From Levilactobacillus acidifarinae DSM 19394 = JCM 15949 (GTDB taxonomy: Bacteria; Bacillota; Bacilli; Lactobacillales; Lactobacillaceae), in contig NZ_AZDV01000028.1 of the NCBI RefSeq assembly GCF_001434835.1, positions 362,363 through 426,362 on the forward strand: a stretch of 64,000 bases of DNA, in the 5' to 3' direction. The position numbers and the translations under genes are program-made. The notes beneath the pieces were generated by a model. That model ran no database searches and was not told the origin of the DNA. It saw only the letters and a list, made by a program, of their open reading frames with translations. Of the stretch, positions 57,285-64,000 are shown one piece after another; within the stretch, counting starts at the first letter, position 1; each line of letters begins with the position of its first letter.

Positions 57285-57382
57285 GTCTTGCAATCGAACT
57301 GTAATTAATTGTAAATTTGCGGTAACCTCCGCTCCGACAATACCGTGTACAATATAGTCGATAAAGACTGAGGAGGATTTCT

Positions 57383-58333
57383 ATGCAAACTAAGTTACGT
57401 CGATTCGGTATCGGGTTAGCCGCCATGGCCGCCGTTGCGGCGGTAGGGATTGGGTTGAACACCACCACTGCTAGCGCTGCCGGCACTAAGATTGCCGATG
57501 TCTCGCAATATCAAGGAAATATTAACTGGACCAAGGCATCTAAAGACTTAAAGTACGCGCTGATCCGGGTCCAACACGGGAGCAAGGGTGACGCTGGTTA
57601 CGTGGTCGACACCAAGCGCAACGTGAACGCCAACGGTGCTTACAAGGCTGGCGTGCCATTCGGTCAGTACATGTTCGCCGAATTCACCAGCGTGAAGGAC
57701 GCCCAACAAGAAGCCAAAGACTTTTATAACCGGAGTAACAAACACACCAAGTTCTTCGTCCTGGACGAAGAAAAACGGATGGGCTCAGCCAAGAGTTCCG
57801 AACAGACCTACGTTAACGCTTGGTTGAAGACCATGCGGAAACTGACCAACAAACCGTTGATCATGTATTCCGGGGAATACTACGCTACCTCAAACAAGTT
57901 GAATTTCTCGAAGTTTGACGGTGCTTGGATCGCCAAATACAGCACGACTAAGCCGAGTGTACCGGGTGTTAAGGCCGACTTATGGCAATACACCAGCACC
58001 GGGCGGGTCGCCGGCATCAGCGGTAACGTGGACTTGAACAAGGCGTTACGGCCTTCCGTCGTTAACAGTTGGTTCAGTGGCAGTGCCACTCACGGCTCTT
58101 CCACGACGAGTTACTACACCACGGCGACCGGCGTTACCGGGGTCACCACCAAGAAGCCCGTCTACGAATACTCGTCCACGAGCTTTACCAAGGCTCACCG
58201 GGGCACTAAGGTCGCTACGGGGAGTAAGTTAGCCGTCAAGGCCATCGCCAAGAACAGCAAGAACGCTTACCGGTTCCAATTAACTAACGGGAAGTACGTT
58301 ACGGCTAATCAAGCCTACGTGGCAACCTACTAA
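57383..58333 (+). CDS. Secreted GH25 muramidase (lysozyme)
   Basis: This 316-residue peptidoglycan hydrolase has a Sec signal RRFGIGLAAMAAVAAVGIGLNTTTASA. The GH25 domain covers about 35-225: IADVSQYQGNINW with the first catalytic Asp, GAYKAGVPFGQYMFAEF, FFVLDEEKR with the catalytic Asp/Glu pair, PLIMYSGEYY and WIAKYSTTKPSVPGVKADLWQYTSTGRVAGISGNVDLNKA. The C-terminal 65 residues after a Ser/Thr linker (KPVYEYSSTSFTKAHRGTKVATGSKLAVKAIAKNSKNAYRFQLTNGKYVTANQAYVATY) look like an SH3- or SLAP-type cell-wall-binding domain. It should cut the cell's own or other cells' wall. Confidence 0.9.
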   Translation: MQTKLRRFGIGLAAMAAVAAVGIGLNTTTASAAGTKIADVSQYQGNINWTKASKDLKYALIRVQHGSKGDAGYVVDTKRNVNANGAYKAGVPFGQYMFAEFTSVKDAQQEAKDFYNRSNKHTKFFVLDEEKRMGSAKSSEQTYVNAWLKTMRKLTNKPLIMYSGEYYATSNKLNFSKFDGAWIAKYSTTKPSVPGVKADLWQYTSTGRVAGISGNVDLNKALRPSVVNSWFSGSATHGSSTTSYYTTATGVTGVTTKKPVYEYSSTSFTKAHRGTKVATGSKLAVKAIAKNSKNAYRFQLTNGKYVTANQAYVATY

Positions 58334-58345
58334 ACTTGATTTTCC

Positions 58346-58374
58346 AGTCGCTCATAATCGTGAGCGGCTTTTTT
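58346..58374 (+). terminator. Terminator of the GH25 gene
   Basis: GTCGCTCA and TGAGCGGC arms, then TTTTTT. Confidence 0.85.
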
Positions 58375-58414
58375 GGTTTTAAACTGGCCATCATAACCAC
58401 GGACTCTCGCCTCA

Positions 58415-58459
58415 TTAAAACGCCAAGTATTCCCCATTCAGGAATGCTTGGCGTTTTAA
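58415..58459. terminator. Terminator of the GH8 operon
   Basis: AAAACGCCAAGTATTCC and GGAATGCTTGGCGTTTT arms (16 of 17 paired). Confidence 0.85.
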
Positions 58460-58503
58460 CGTTACTGTTCGCAAGCTAAGTGTGCTTAGCCCTGCTTTAA
58501 TCC

Positions 58504-59628
58504 TCACGAGAGCGCCGTTAAGACTTGCAACGTGGCGCCAAAGTAACTCTTTTTCTGGATCATTTTTGGCAGTTGGTGGGCCAACCGTCGTTGTAGCGTT
58601 GAGCACTTTAGGGTCTTGGCTGCCAGATAAATTGGCGCGGTGAACGCCGGGTTCGTGTAGTGGTTAACTGCCCGACCGCCAAGCGTATACCCCGCGGTCA
58701 CGGTGTGGCGCCGATTAAAGAACGTCAACTGCTTGCTCAACGCCCACTTGGTCACCCGGTCTTTGGTTAGCCGGTAGGTCTGCGCCAGCCGCCAAGGGAC
58801 CCGACACGCGTTGTACCCGTACTGATTATCGGTACCTGATTCAATCTCTCCGGGCCGCACCGTGGTTAGTTTGAGACTGGCCCCCCGCACCCGAATGAAG
58901 TCGGGAAATAACCCCGTCTGGTGCCGGGCACTCAGTTTTTTAATCAACCGTTGACTTTGTTGGGCCACTCGGTTCCAATCTGACTTGCCCGTAAACTTGG
59001 CGAAGGTCTTAAAGTACCCCGTCATGAGGTCCCCGGTCCGCAACTTACTAAGATCGTTAGCACTTGTGGCCCAGTTTCCCATCAACGGCAGCTTGGTCGT
59101 AGGATTGACCTCGTGCGCCAGAATGGCGGTTAACAAGCGTTGGGCCGCCTGCCGATAATTAGTGGTTCGGCTCCCCCACTGCCGGTCGGCTAGAATCAAC
59201 GCGTAGGCGATGTCGAGATCGCCATCAGTGGCACTGTTGCGTTCACTTCCGACGCTGGTCAGCCGCCCGTTACGACGAGTTTGCTGCCAACACATTAGCG
59301 GATTTTGACTAGAGATTCGGTGGGTCCGGTAATACCGATACAGGTGATTAAAAGTGGCATGCGTGTTGGCCCCTTTCTTGGCTGCAAGTACGGCCGCCAA
59401 CATGCCGTACCCCTGACTCTCCGAGACCACCCGGGTTGCGCCCTGACCGTCGTTCATTCGAACGTACTGCTGTGTCCGGCCGCCCACGTAGGCGTGCTGC
59501 CATTGCCGATACCAGGTGATGGCCTGACTCGCCTTGGCCTGCGCCGGCTGAGGGGGATTGAATAAGACACCCCAGCTCAGAAACGCCAAAAGTACTAATC
59601 CGCTAATTTTCCATCCTCGTAGTTGCAC
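58504..59628 (-). CDS. Secreted glycoside hydrolase family 8 enzyme
   Basis: This extracellular (or membrane-anchored) endo-glycanase of about 374 residues has the GH8 catalytic residues: general acid Glu in VVSESQGYGMLAAV, Asp in SATDGDLDIAYALILA, and the base region in NQYGYNACRVPWRLA. The N-terminus from the GTG at 59628 is QLRGWKISGLVLLAFLSWGVLFNPPQPAQA, a signal peptide or anchor. A longer in-frame TTG start lacks a ribosome site and would bury the signal. GH8 members act on cellulose, chitosan, xylan or bacterial exopolysaccharide. The companion gene 20 bp upstream and the role are unclear, but BcsZ-like exopolysaccharide trimming is possible. Confidence 0.85.
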   Translation of the reverse strand: MQLRGWKISGLVLLAFLSWGVLFNPPQPAQAKASQAITWYRQWQHAYVGGRTQQYVRMNDGQGATRVVSESQGYGMLAAVLAAKKGANTHATFNHLYRYYRTHRISSQNPLMCWQQTRRNGRLTSVGSERNSATDGDLDIAYALILADRQWGSRTTNYRQAAQRLLTAILAHEVNPTTKLPLMGNWATSANDLSKLRTGDLMTGYFKTFAKFTGKSDWNRVAQQSQRLIKKLSARHQTGLFPDFIRVRGASLKLTTVRPGEIESGTDNQYGYNACRVPWRLAQTYRLTKDRVTKWALSKQLTFFNRRHTVTAGYTLGGRAVNHYTNPAFTAPIYLAAKTLKCSTLQRRLAHQLPKMIQKKSYFGATLQVLTALS

Positions 59629-59648
59629 ATTAAGTCGCCCCTTCACCT

Positions 59649-60308
59649 CTAACTTAGCCAAGAATCTAGCTCAAACTTTCGCATGGTGATTCGGTGCGCC
59701 GCCATCGCGGTCAACGCCTGAAGCTGAGTCGTCGCCGGATCTTGAGTGAGCTGGGTCATCGCCGCAGCGACCTGGTCGGCCGGTAACACCCATTTGAGCG
59801 CGTCTAATTGTTGAAAAATCATCAACAACTCACGGTGGGCCGGCGTCAACGTCTGGGTCTGTACCTCGTGACCTAGCTGCGTCATTAGGTCCTGTTTGGC
59901 CGCCACCGTGGGCACGTAGATGGTATGGGGCATCAGGTTATTTTGAAAAATCACCTTTTCCACTAACTGCCGCCGTTCCAACTGGGGGCCAATCGTATCA
60001 TAAACCGCATTCGCTAGGTTCCAGCTAACCAGCAGTTTAAACACGTCTTCGGTCTGATTGCTTTGGTTCAGCGCCGCTTGGAGCCGTTGCGCGATCATTT
60101 GCAGGCTCGCCGGTAACGCTGCCGTCAACCGGGCCGGATTGGGGACCGTCACGTGCTGCTCGTCAATCGTGATGAGGTCCTGCTGGCGCAAGTCGAAAAA
60201 GGTCGCTAAGACTAGGTAGGCTTGCGTGGTAAACCGGGTCCGTAACGTAGGTCGGCTGGTAATTTTTTCCGTCAATAAGAGATATTCCTGAGCAATAGGT
60301 AATTCCAT
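59649..60308 (-). CDS. Uncharacterised cytosolic protein upstream of the GH8 gene (219 aa)
   Basis: The ATG at 60308 follows CAGGAGG. The protein is soluble, helical and Leu/Gln-rich: LPIAQEYLLLTEKITSRPTLRTRFTTQAYLVLATFFDLRQQDLITIDEQHVTV, later RRQLVEKVIFQNNLMPHTIYVP and MFQQLDALKWVLPADQVAAAMTQL. The N-terminal LLLTEK and the layout weakly recall GPP34 (Golgi phosphoprotein 3)-type domains in bacteria, but I am not sure. It ends 20 bp before the GH8 start, in the same direction, so they are probably one operon and functionally linked. Confidence 0.55.
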   Translation of the reverse strand: MELPIAQEYLLLTEKITSRPTLRTRFTTQAYLVLATFFDLRQQDLITIDEQHVTVPNPARLTAALPASLQMIAQRLQAALNQSNQTEDVFKLLVSWNLANAVYDTIGPQLERRQLVEKVIFQNNLMPHTIYVPTVAAKQDLMTQLGHEVQTQTLTPAHRELLMIFQQLDALKWVLPADQVAAAMTQLTQDPATTQLQALTAMAAHRITMRKFELDSWLS

Positions 60309-60536
60309 GAAGGTTCCTCCTGACCAATTATTTCTTTCATTATATTCTGCTCCCCGGGAAAACGAAACCACCGGTTAGCCGCTTCTAGTTCCTACCGAAT
60401 TATATGGAAGTTAATTTATTTTCCCAAAAGTCAAAAAGCGTCGGAATTTCGGCACTTTTTTACTCGTTTCGTGTTAAACTGAAGAAAAGATAATTAATTA
60501 TCAGTCTGCAAAATCCATTTTCTAGGAGGCGCGAGC

Positions 60537-61163
60537 ATGATGTATCGAGTGGGAATTTTAGGTCAAACGACCACGCTAAAAGAACGCGTGGCGTTTCTCG
60601 TCAATCAACAGCCAAATTGCGCGGTTACGACCCGTCTGACGGACTGGACCGAACTCCAGGTGGCCCTACCGACCCTGGACGTTCTGTTCGTGCTGGCTGC
60701 GGACTATACCGAAGACCTGATGACATTAGCCCACGCCTACCTGGATCCATTGGACCCGTCAACGCGGGTGGTGGCTTTAGGTAACCTCTGCTCCAAGCAC
60801 CTGGCCGAGGACTACTTAGCGCAAGGCATCGCCGCCTACATTCTGGCTGATTCGCCCAACCACGAAATCGTCTGGGCGTTGCAAAGCGTCCTGGACGATC
60901 AACCATACTTGGACGCACAAATTGACCCTTGTCCCACCCGTGAACAGCTGCATAACAACAATTATACCCGCCTCTCCAAACGTGAGATCGAGGTTTTTCC
61001 GCTGATGGTTCTGGGTTACGCCAATAAAGATATTGCCGCGCACCTCTATATCTCACCGAAAACCGTTGAGGCCCATAAGGCCAGCATCATGCACAAGCTC
61101 AACATTCACTCACGGCCTGAATTAGTCCGTTACGCCTTAAAAAACAATCTGATCAACGCCTAA
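60537..61163 (+). CDS. LuxR/NarL-type regulator with degenerate receiver
   Basis: This 208-residue protein ends in a clear LuxR helix-turn-helix (LSKREIEVFPLMVLGYANKDIAAHLYISPKTVEAHKASIMHKLNIHSRPELVRYALKNN). The N-terminal 120 residues have the size and beta-alpha pattern of a receiver domain, but the phosphorylated Asp is absent: the strand is LDVLFVLAADYTED where D would be expected after VLF. The N-terminal acidic pair is also missing. It may act without phosphorylation or bind another signal. It diverges from the GH8 operon across 228 bp and may control it. There is no kinase nearby. Confidence 0.8.
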   Translation: MMYRVGILGQTTTLKERVAFLVNQQPNCAVTTRLTDWTELQVALPTLDVLFVLAADYTEDLMTLAHAYLDPLDPSTRVVALGNLCSKHLAEDYLAQGIAAYILADSPNHEIVWALQSVLDDQPYLDAQIDPCPTREQLHNNNYTRLSKREIEVFPLMVLGYANKDIAAHLYISPKTVEAHKASIMHKLNIHSRPELVRYALKNNLINA

Positions 61164-61167
61164 ACGA

Positions 61168-61212
61168 AAACCAGGTGGTCCGGGAATTTCCGGACCACCT
61201 GGTTTATTTTTT
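61168..61212 (+). terminator. Terminator of the LuxR-type gene
   Basis: Perfect 16-bp arms AAACCAGGTGGTCCGG and CCGGACCACCTGGTTT, followed by ATTTTTT. Confidence 0.9.
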
Positions 61213-61232
61213 CATTTTTAGTCATGAACCGT

Positions 61233-61553
61233 CTATTCATGTACTCCAAGGGCAATTTTAGCGTAACGGCTCATCTTGCCGATGTTCCAAGCGGGTTCCC
61301 AGACCAACTCCAAGTCGCAGGTCTCAACGCCATCCGCCGCCATGACGGCTTGGCTGATCTGGTTGGCCAACACGTTACCGATGGGGCAACCCATGGTCGT
61401 GAGCGTCATGGTCAGATCACAATGGCCGTCCGTGACCTTCACGCCATAAATCAAGCCGAGGTTAACGATGTCCACCCCAAGTTCGGGGTCAATCACCTTT
61501 TCCAGTTCCGCAACAACGTTTGATTCAACGGGTGATAAATTTTCGGTATCCAC
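61233..61553 (-). CDS. MIP18/DUF59-family Fe-S assembly protein
   Basis: This 106-residue protein is of the PaaD/SufT-like group. It contains VVAELEKVIDPELGVDIVNLGLIYGVKV, the conserved DPE, and TTMGCPIGNVLANQISQAV with the reactive Cys. VWEPAWNIGKMSRYAKIALG is the C-terminal motif. The family helps mature Fe-S or other metal enzymes. The start is a GTG at 61553 after AAGGAGG at good distance; a much longer upstream in-frame reading is unlikely. It is monocistronic. Partners are not in the window. Confidence 0.9.
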   Translation of the reverse strand: MDTENLSPVESNVVAELEKVIDPELGVDIVNLGLIYGVKVTDGHCDLTMTLTTMGCPIGNVLANQISQAVMAADGVETCDLELVWEPAWNIGKMSRYAKIALGVHE

Positions 61554-61699
61554 GTGAATTCCTCCTTCGGGTCGCATCAGCCTAGGCAGCCTGAACGACC
61601 CACTTATCCATACTTTTATTATACCGGAAACCGTTCTCAAAATAATCAGGAACTTCCCCTATCTTTAGCGGTGACTTTTCCCAATTTAAAAAAAGGGCA

Positions 61700-61748
61700 C
61701 AAAAAAAGTACTAATGTTAGATTTACGCACTACTAACATTAGTACTTT
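61700..61748 (-). terminator. Terminator with 16-bp perfect stem
   Basis: AAAGTACTAATGTTAG and CTAACATTAGTACTTT arms, with TTTTTTT on the minus strand. Confidence 0.9.
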
Positions 61749-61792
61749 ATAGACTGGACTGAACCGGAGACTGAATCAGAATCCATCATCAT
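61739..61792 (-). CDS. Possible micro-ORF (17 aa)
   Basis: AGAGGTG precedes three consecutive ATGs. The peptide MMMDSDSVSGSVQSIKY ends at a TAA that lies inside the terminator stem. It is too short for any inference about function and may be chance. Confidence 0.25.
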   Translation of the reverse strand: MMMDSDSVSGSVQSIKY

Positions 61793-61839
61793 GCACCTCT
61801 TCTATTTAACTTTTTATTGGTATTTTTTAACCTTGGTGA

Positions 61840-62034
61840 TTACATATTGACGGCTAACAACTGATCCATCTGACCATTCGTCATATTTAGTTCTCGTAAT
61901 CTAAGAAGCGTTTCTTTTAAATTCTCATATTCAGCTTCTGTATACAACCGATTGTCAATCTCAATATCGTAGTCCGCCATGATGGTAAACAACTCTCGAT
62001 TCAACTTTTTTTGAATATCTTTCTTGGTTAACAT
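61840..62034 (-). CDS. Small charged protein (64 aa)
   Basis: This is a soluble helical protein, LTKKDIQKKLNRELFTIMADYDIEIDNRLYTEAEYENLKETLLRLRELNMTNGQMDQLLAVN. The ATG at 62034 is nine bases after GGGAGG. The gene and its surroundings are clearly A/T-richer than the rest of the window, which fits a recently gained or highly biased gene. No family is recognised; the size and pattern allow a toxin-antitoxin or immunity-like role, but there is no partner gene. The terminator at 61700 would end it. Confidence 0.6.
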   Translation of the reverse strand: MLTKKDIQKKLNRELFTIMADYDIEIDNRLYTEAEYENLKETLLRLRELNMTNGQMDQLLAVNM

Positions 62035-62342
62035 AGGCAACGCCCTCCCTTTAAATTAATCATAATTCTATCACATAAATCCAGGATTACCAGGGATTTA
62101 AATGATTTGATAAATCTTTCTCAGTCACAAGTAACGGCTACCATTTGCGCCATTAGGAAGCGTAAATCCTTTTACTTATCGTTCGCTAACTCGCTTCTTT
62201 TATTAAAATGATAATGCATATAAATGTAAGCTTTATAAACATTTAATAATAAAATCTCATAATTGATAGAAACTTTTCTCAGTAAAACCTCATAAACCCT
62301 ATAACGACGCGGTTTACCTTTTTTAACCTTAAAAGTGGCGGG
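62035..62342. other. A/T-rich intergenic region without genes
   Basis: Much lower GC than the flanks. It contains direct repeats AAAATCTCATAA and AAAACCTCATAA, and a few short A/T tracts. No ORF with a ribosome site, no RNA signature and no clear hairpin is visible. Confidence 0.6.
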
Positions 62343-62370
62343 TTTACGTTCCTACAATTTATGCTATACT
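62343..62370 (+). promoter_or_regulatory. Promoter of the 112-residue membrane protein
   Basis: TTTACG, 16 bp, TATACT. Confidence 0.55.
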
Positions 62371-62400
62371 GCTTTTAATCTAAATCTGGGGGTGAGTTTT

Positions 62401-62739
62401 ATGACGATTATTAATATCATTGGACCGTTTTGTTTAACCGCTGTGATCGTCTTGGTGATCTATCACCAAATTCTCTGGGGCATGAAGCAAGGTTCCCCAA
62501 TCACAGCACTGATTTTTCCCGTTGGTTACGCCGTCTTTAGCCCCCTCCTCACGTTTGCCCTAGTCGGCGTGACTAATCAAAGTCTTCTATTCGCTGGTTC
62601 TCAACTCATCGTGGCTTACTGGTTATACTGGATCTATCAATGGGGCCAACAACACCCCCAAAAGCCCCATACACCGCACCAAGTCATGAATGACCGCCAT
62701 CCGTTAACCCTGGCTCAACGCAACGATAAAACCAAATAA
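62401..62739 (+). CDS. Small membrane protein (112 aa)
   Basis: Three hydrophobic segments are visible (TIINIIGPFCLTAVIVLVIYHQILWG, ITALIFPVGYAVFSPLLTFALVGV and LLFAGSQLIVAYWLYWIYQWG), then a polar His/Pro-rich tail (QQHPQKPHTPHQ). The ATG at 62401 follows GGGGGTGAG. No family is recognised. It converges on the YheO-like regulator gene. Confidence 0.65.
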   Translation: MTIINIIGPFCLTAVIVLVIYHQILWGMKQGSPITALIFPVGYAVFSPLLTFALVGVTNQSLLFAGSQLIVAYWLYWIYQWGQQHPQKPHTPHQVMNDRHPLTLAQRNDKTK

Positions 62740-62742
62740 TCT

Positions 62743-62794
62743 GTGACGACAAAAGTGGCCGAAGACCAACGTCTTCGACCACTTTTGTCGTCAC
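62743..62794. terminator. Long palindrome between convergent genes
   Basis: Arms of 24 bp (GTGACGACAAAAGTGGCCGAAGAC and its complement, one mismatch) surround a CAAC loop. There is no T-run, but its position right after one stop and touching the other suggests a terminator role or RNA 3' end protection. Confidence 0.6.
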
Positions 62795-63520
62795 CTATTT
62801 GTTTTTAAGTTCTTCATCTTTAACCACTTGCAGATAACGATACACACTGGGATCCGAAACGTGTAAGACTTTCGCTAGTTCACTCACGGCATCCTTTAAT
62901 AGGAAGTAACCCTGATGATACAGACTGCGGACAATCTCTAACTTGTCCTCACGCTTCAGGTAATCCACCGAGACGCCGTGCCGAGCACAGGTACTTTGCG
63001 TGACTTCCTTAGCCAGGTCGTTGATCGACGTGGTCAGGTGTTCCGGTTCAACGTCTTCTGTGGTTGCTTCGGTAGCTGGAGCGCCCTTGGTTTTATAAAT
63101 CGTTGGGGAGTTCAAGTGCTTGTAGTTCGTCAACACCTTGATGACTTGTTCCTGAAGCGTATCCAGGTCACTATCATCCGTGTTGATGCAGATCATCCCC
63201 ACAATCTCACCGTGTTGTCGTAAAAAGAACGTGGATGAGCGTAAGGGGTAGTCCCCGTGGGAAACTCCCTTGTAATTAGCCAGATAATCCCGCTTTTCGT
63301 CCTTGCCCGCCTTCATGGTGCGCAAAGCTAAATCCGTCGCTGGATCGCCCACTTGGCGGTGGGAAATATGGGCGTTGCGAATTGCCACTACAGAATGATT
63401 TAAATCGGTTAAATCGTTGAGTACCACTTCACTATTCGGCCCCAAAATATCAGCTAAGAACTCAACAAAAGGGATAAATTCACGAACATAGTTCTGTTCC
63501 TCCGTTAAATATTGCTGCAT
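62795..63520 (-). CDS. YheO-like PAS/HTH regulator
   Basis: This 241-residue protein has an N-terminal YheO-like PAS domain (IPFVEFLADILGPNSEVVLNDLTDLNHSVVAIRNAHISHRQVGDPATDLALR, then NYKGVSHGDYPLRSSTFFLRQHGEIVGMICINTD). The C-terminal helix-turn-helix of the same family is IVRSLYHQGYFLLKDAVSELAKVLHVSDPSVYRYLQVV. These proteins probably sense a small ligand. Its neighbour is the serine dehydratase gene sdaAA, separated by a terminator and 180 bp. Homologues often sit by amino-acid catabolic genes, so control of sdaA is possible but not shown. The start at 63520 follows GAGGCG. Confidence 0.82.
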   Translation of the reverse strand: MQQYLTEEQNYVREFIPFVEFLADILGPNSEVVLNDLTDLNHSVVAIRNAHISHRQVGDPATDLALRTMKAGKDEKRDYLANYKGVSHGDYPLRSSTFFLRQHGEIVGMICINTDDSDLDTLQEQVIKVLTNYKHLNSPTIYKTKGAPATEATTEDVEPEHLTTSINDLAKEVTQSTCARHGVSVDYLKREDKLEIVRSLYHQGYFLLKDAVSELAKVLHVSDPSVYRYLQVVKDEELKNK

Positions 63521-63629
63521 TATTCATCGCCTCACTAAAATGACTCGGTCGTTAACATCTCGTTATGTGTTCCGTTTATATTATTTTATCATACTAATAA
63601 AATAATTGTGTGAAATTTACTAGGTGATA

Positions 63630-63670
63630 AAAAAGAAAGCAACCTTATGAGTCTTATCGGGCTGCTTTCT
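63630..63670 (-). terminator. Terminator of sdaAA
   Basis: GAAAGCAACC and GGCTGCTTTC arms, with TTTTTT on the minus strand. Confidence 0.75.
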
Positions 63671-63699
63671 CTTCATCACTCTGATAATTTAACAGTCAG

Positions 63700-64000
63700 T
63701 TAAGCTTTAGCTTCAACTGATTTACCAAAGATCTTTTCCTTCATCCGAACACCAGTAGGCGTTGCGGCTAAGCCACCCAAACCGGTTTCACGTAAGGTGG
63801 AAGGTAAGCCCTTACCAACTTTATCCATGGCTGCAACCACTTCATCGGCAGGAATCTTGTTGGTGCAACCCGCTAAGGCCATGTCAGCAGCAATCAAGGC
63901 GTTCCCCACCCCGATGGCGTTCCGCTTAACACATGGTAATTCAACCAAACCAGCAACTGGGTCACACACTAACCCTAACAAGTTACTAATGGCCATTGCT
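63700..64000 (-). CDS. sdaAA: L-serine dehydratase alpha subunit, C-terminal part (cut by window edge)
   Basis: The visible 100 residues include LGLVCDPVAGLVELPCVKRNAIGVGNALIAADMALAG with Fe-S ligand cysteines (C of LVCDPV and of ELPCVKR), and end KVGKGLPSTLRETGLGGLAATPTGVRMKEKIFG. This is the alpha chain of the two-subunit iron-sulfur L-serine dehydratase, which deaminates serine to pyruvate. The frame continues past position 64000. The beta subunit (sdaAB) is expected further upstream, beyond the edge. A terminator follows. Confidence 0.9.
   Translation of the reverse strand, partial: AMAISNLLGLVCDPVAGLVELPCVKRNAIGVGNALIAADMALAGCTNKIPADEVVAAMDKVGKGLPSTLRETGLGGLAATPTGVRMKEKIFGKSVEAKA

Noticed and set aside
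61554-61640. Longer form of the MIP18-family protein
   Set aside because: The extension crosses the AAGGAGG site and has no conserved residues; the GTG at 61553 is properly spaced.

Overview
The window looks like a chromosomal segment of a moderately GC-rich Lactobacillaceae species. The gene content points to a Levilactobacillus-like heterofermenter, but the species cannot be fixed by reading alone. Support comes from strong AGGAGG ribosome sites, typical lactobacillar families (bile salt hydrolase, lipoate ligase with an H-protein, orphan OppA lipoproteins, a MutY without its iron-sulfur cluster) and many intrinsic terminators. There is no prophage, CRISPR array, rRNA operon or intact insertion sequence. 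One tRNA (Arg-TCT) is present.

Layout. 1-4900: sugar metabolism (partial phosphoglucomutase, galM), a PEPCK/HPr-kinase-like P-loop protein and a short-chain dehydrogenase. 5-7 kb: a tandem pair of secreted paralogues, the second apparently starting at ATT. 7-19 kb: DHA2 drug exporter, methionine aminopeptidase with a menaquinone-type methyltransferase, HTH-TPR regulator, Mpg glycosylase, DUF488, an HAD phosphomutase with an altered active site, UspA, a BCCT transporter behind a MITE-like insertion, O-acetyltransferase, VOC protein and RNase HI. 20-29 kb: cytosine deaminase, ThiD-type kinase, flavodoxin-fold oxidoreductase, small membrane proteins, tRNA-Arg, TetR with a P1B metal ATPase, and an amidohydrolase. 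29-41 kb: cold-shock protein, mutY operon, OppA, lplA/gcvH, PAP2, an OmpR/HK two-component system, phosphatase and EamA exporter. 41-47 kb: metQNI behind a T-box, a zinc-site-less Tag paralogue, and a second OppA behind a cysteine-rich leader peptide and terminator. 47-64 kb: GH3 beta-glucosidase, ElaA-type acetyltransferase, bile salt hydrolase, tag-sbcD-sbcC, secreted M10-like protease, GH25 lysozyme, GH8 enzyme, LuxR-type regulator, MIP18-family protein, YheO-like regulator and the end of sdaAA.

How the parts connect. Sulfur amino acid supply is controlled by two different RNA mechanisms within 4 kb: an uncharged-tRNA T-box on the methionine transporter, and what looks like ribosome-mediated attenuation by cysteine codons on an orphan peptide-binding lipoprotein. 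The second is the most interesting element in the window. DNA repair is well represented (Mpg, MutY, Tag, a Tag-like protein, SbcCD). A group of secreted cell-wall or polysaccharide enzymes lies at 56-60 kb.

Gaps between genes repeatedly carry 120-230 bp multi-branched palindromic repeats (near 1.6, 10.6, 10.9, 19.9, 31.9 and 45.1 kb) that belong to one architecture, plus a separate palindrome-bounded element near 24.4 kb. All coordinates and motifs were read by eye. Family names rest on remembered motifs, not on database searches.
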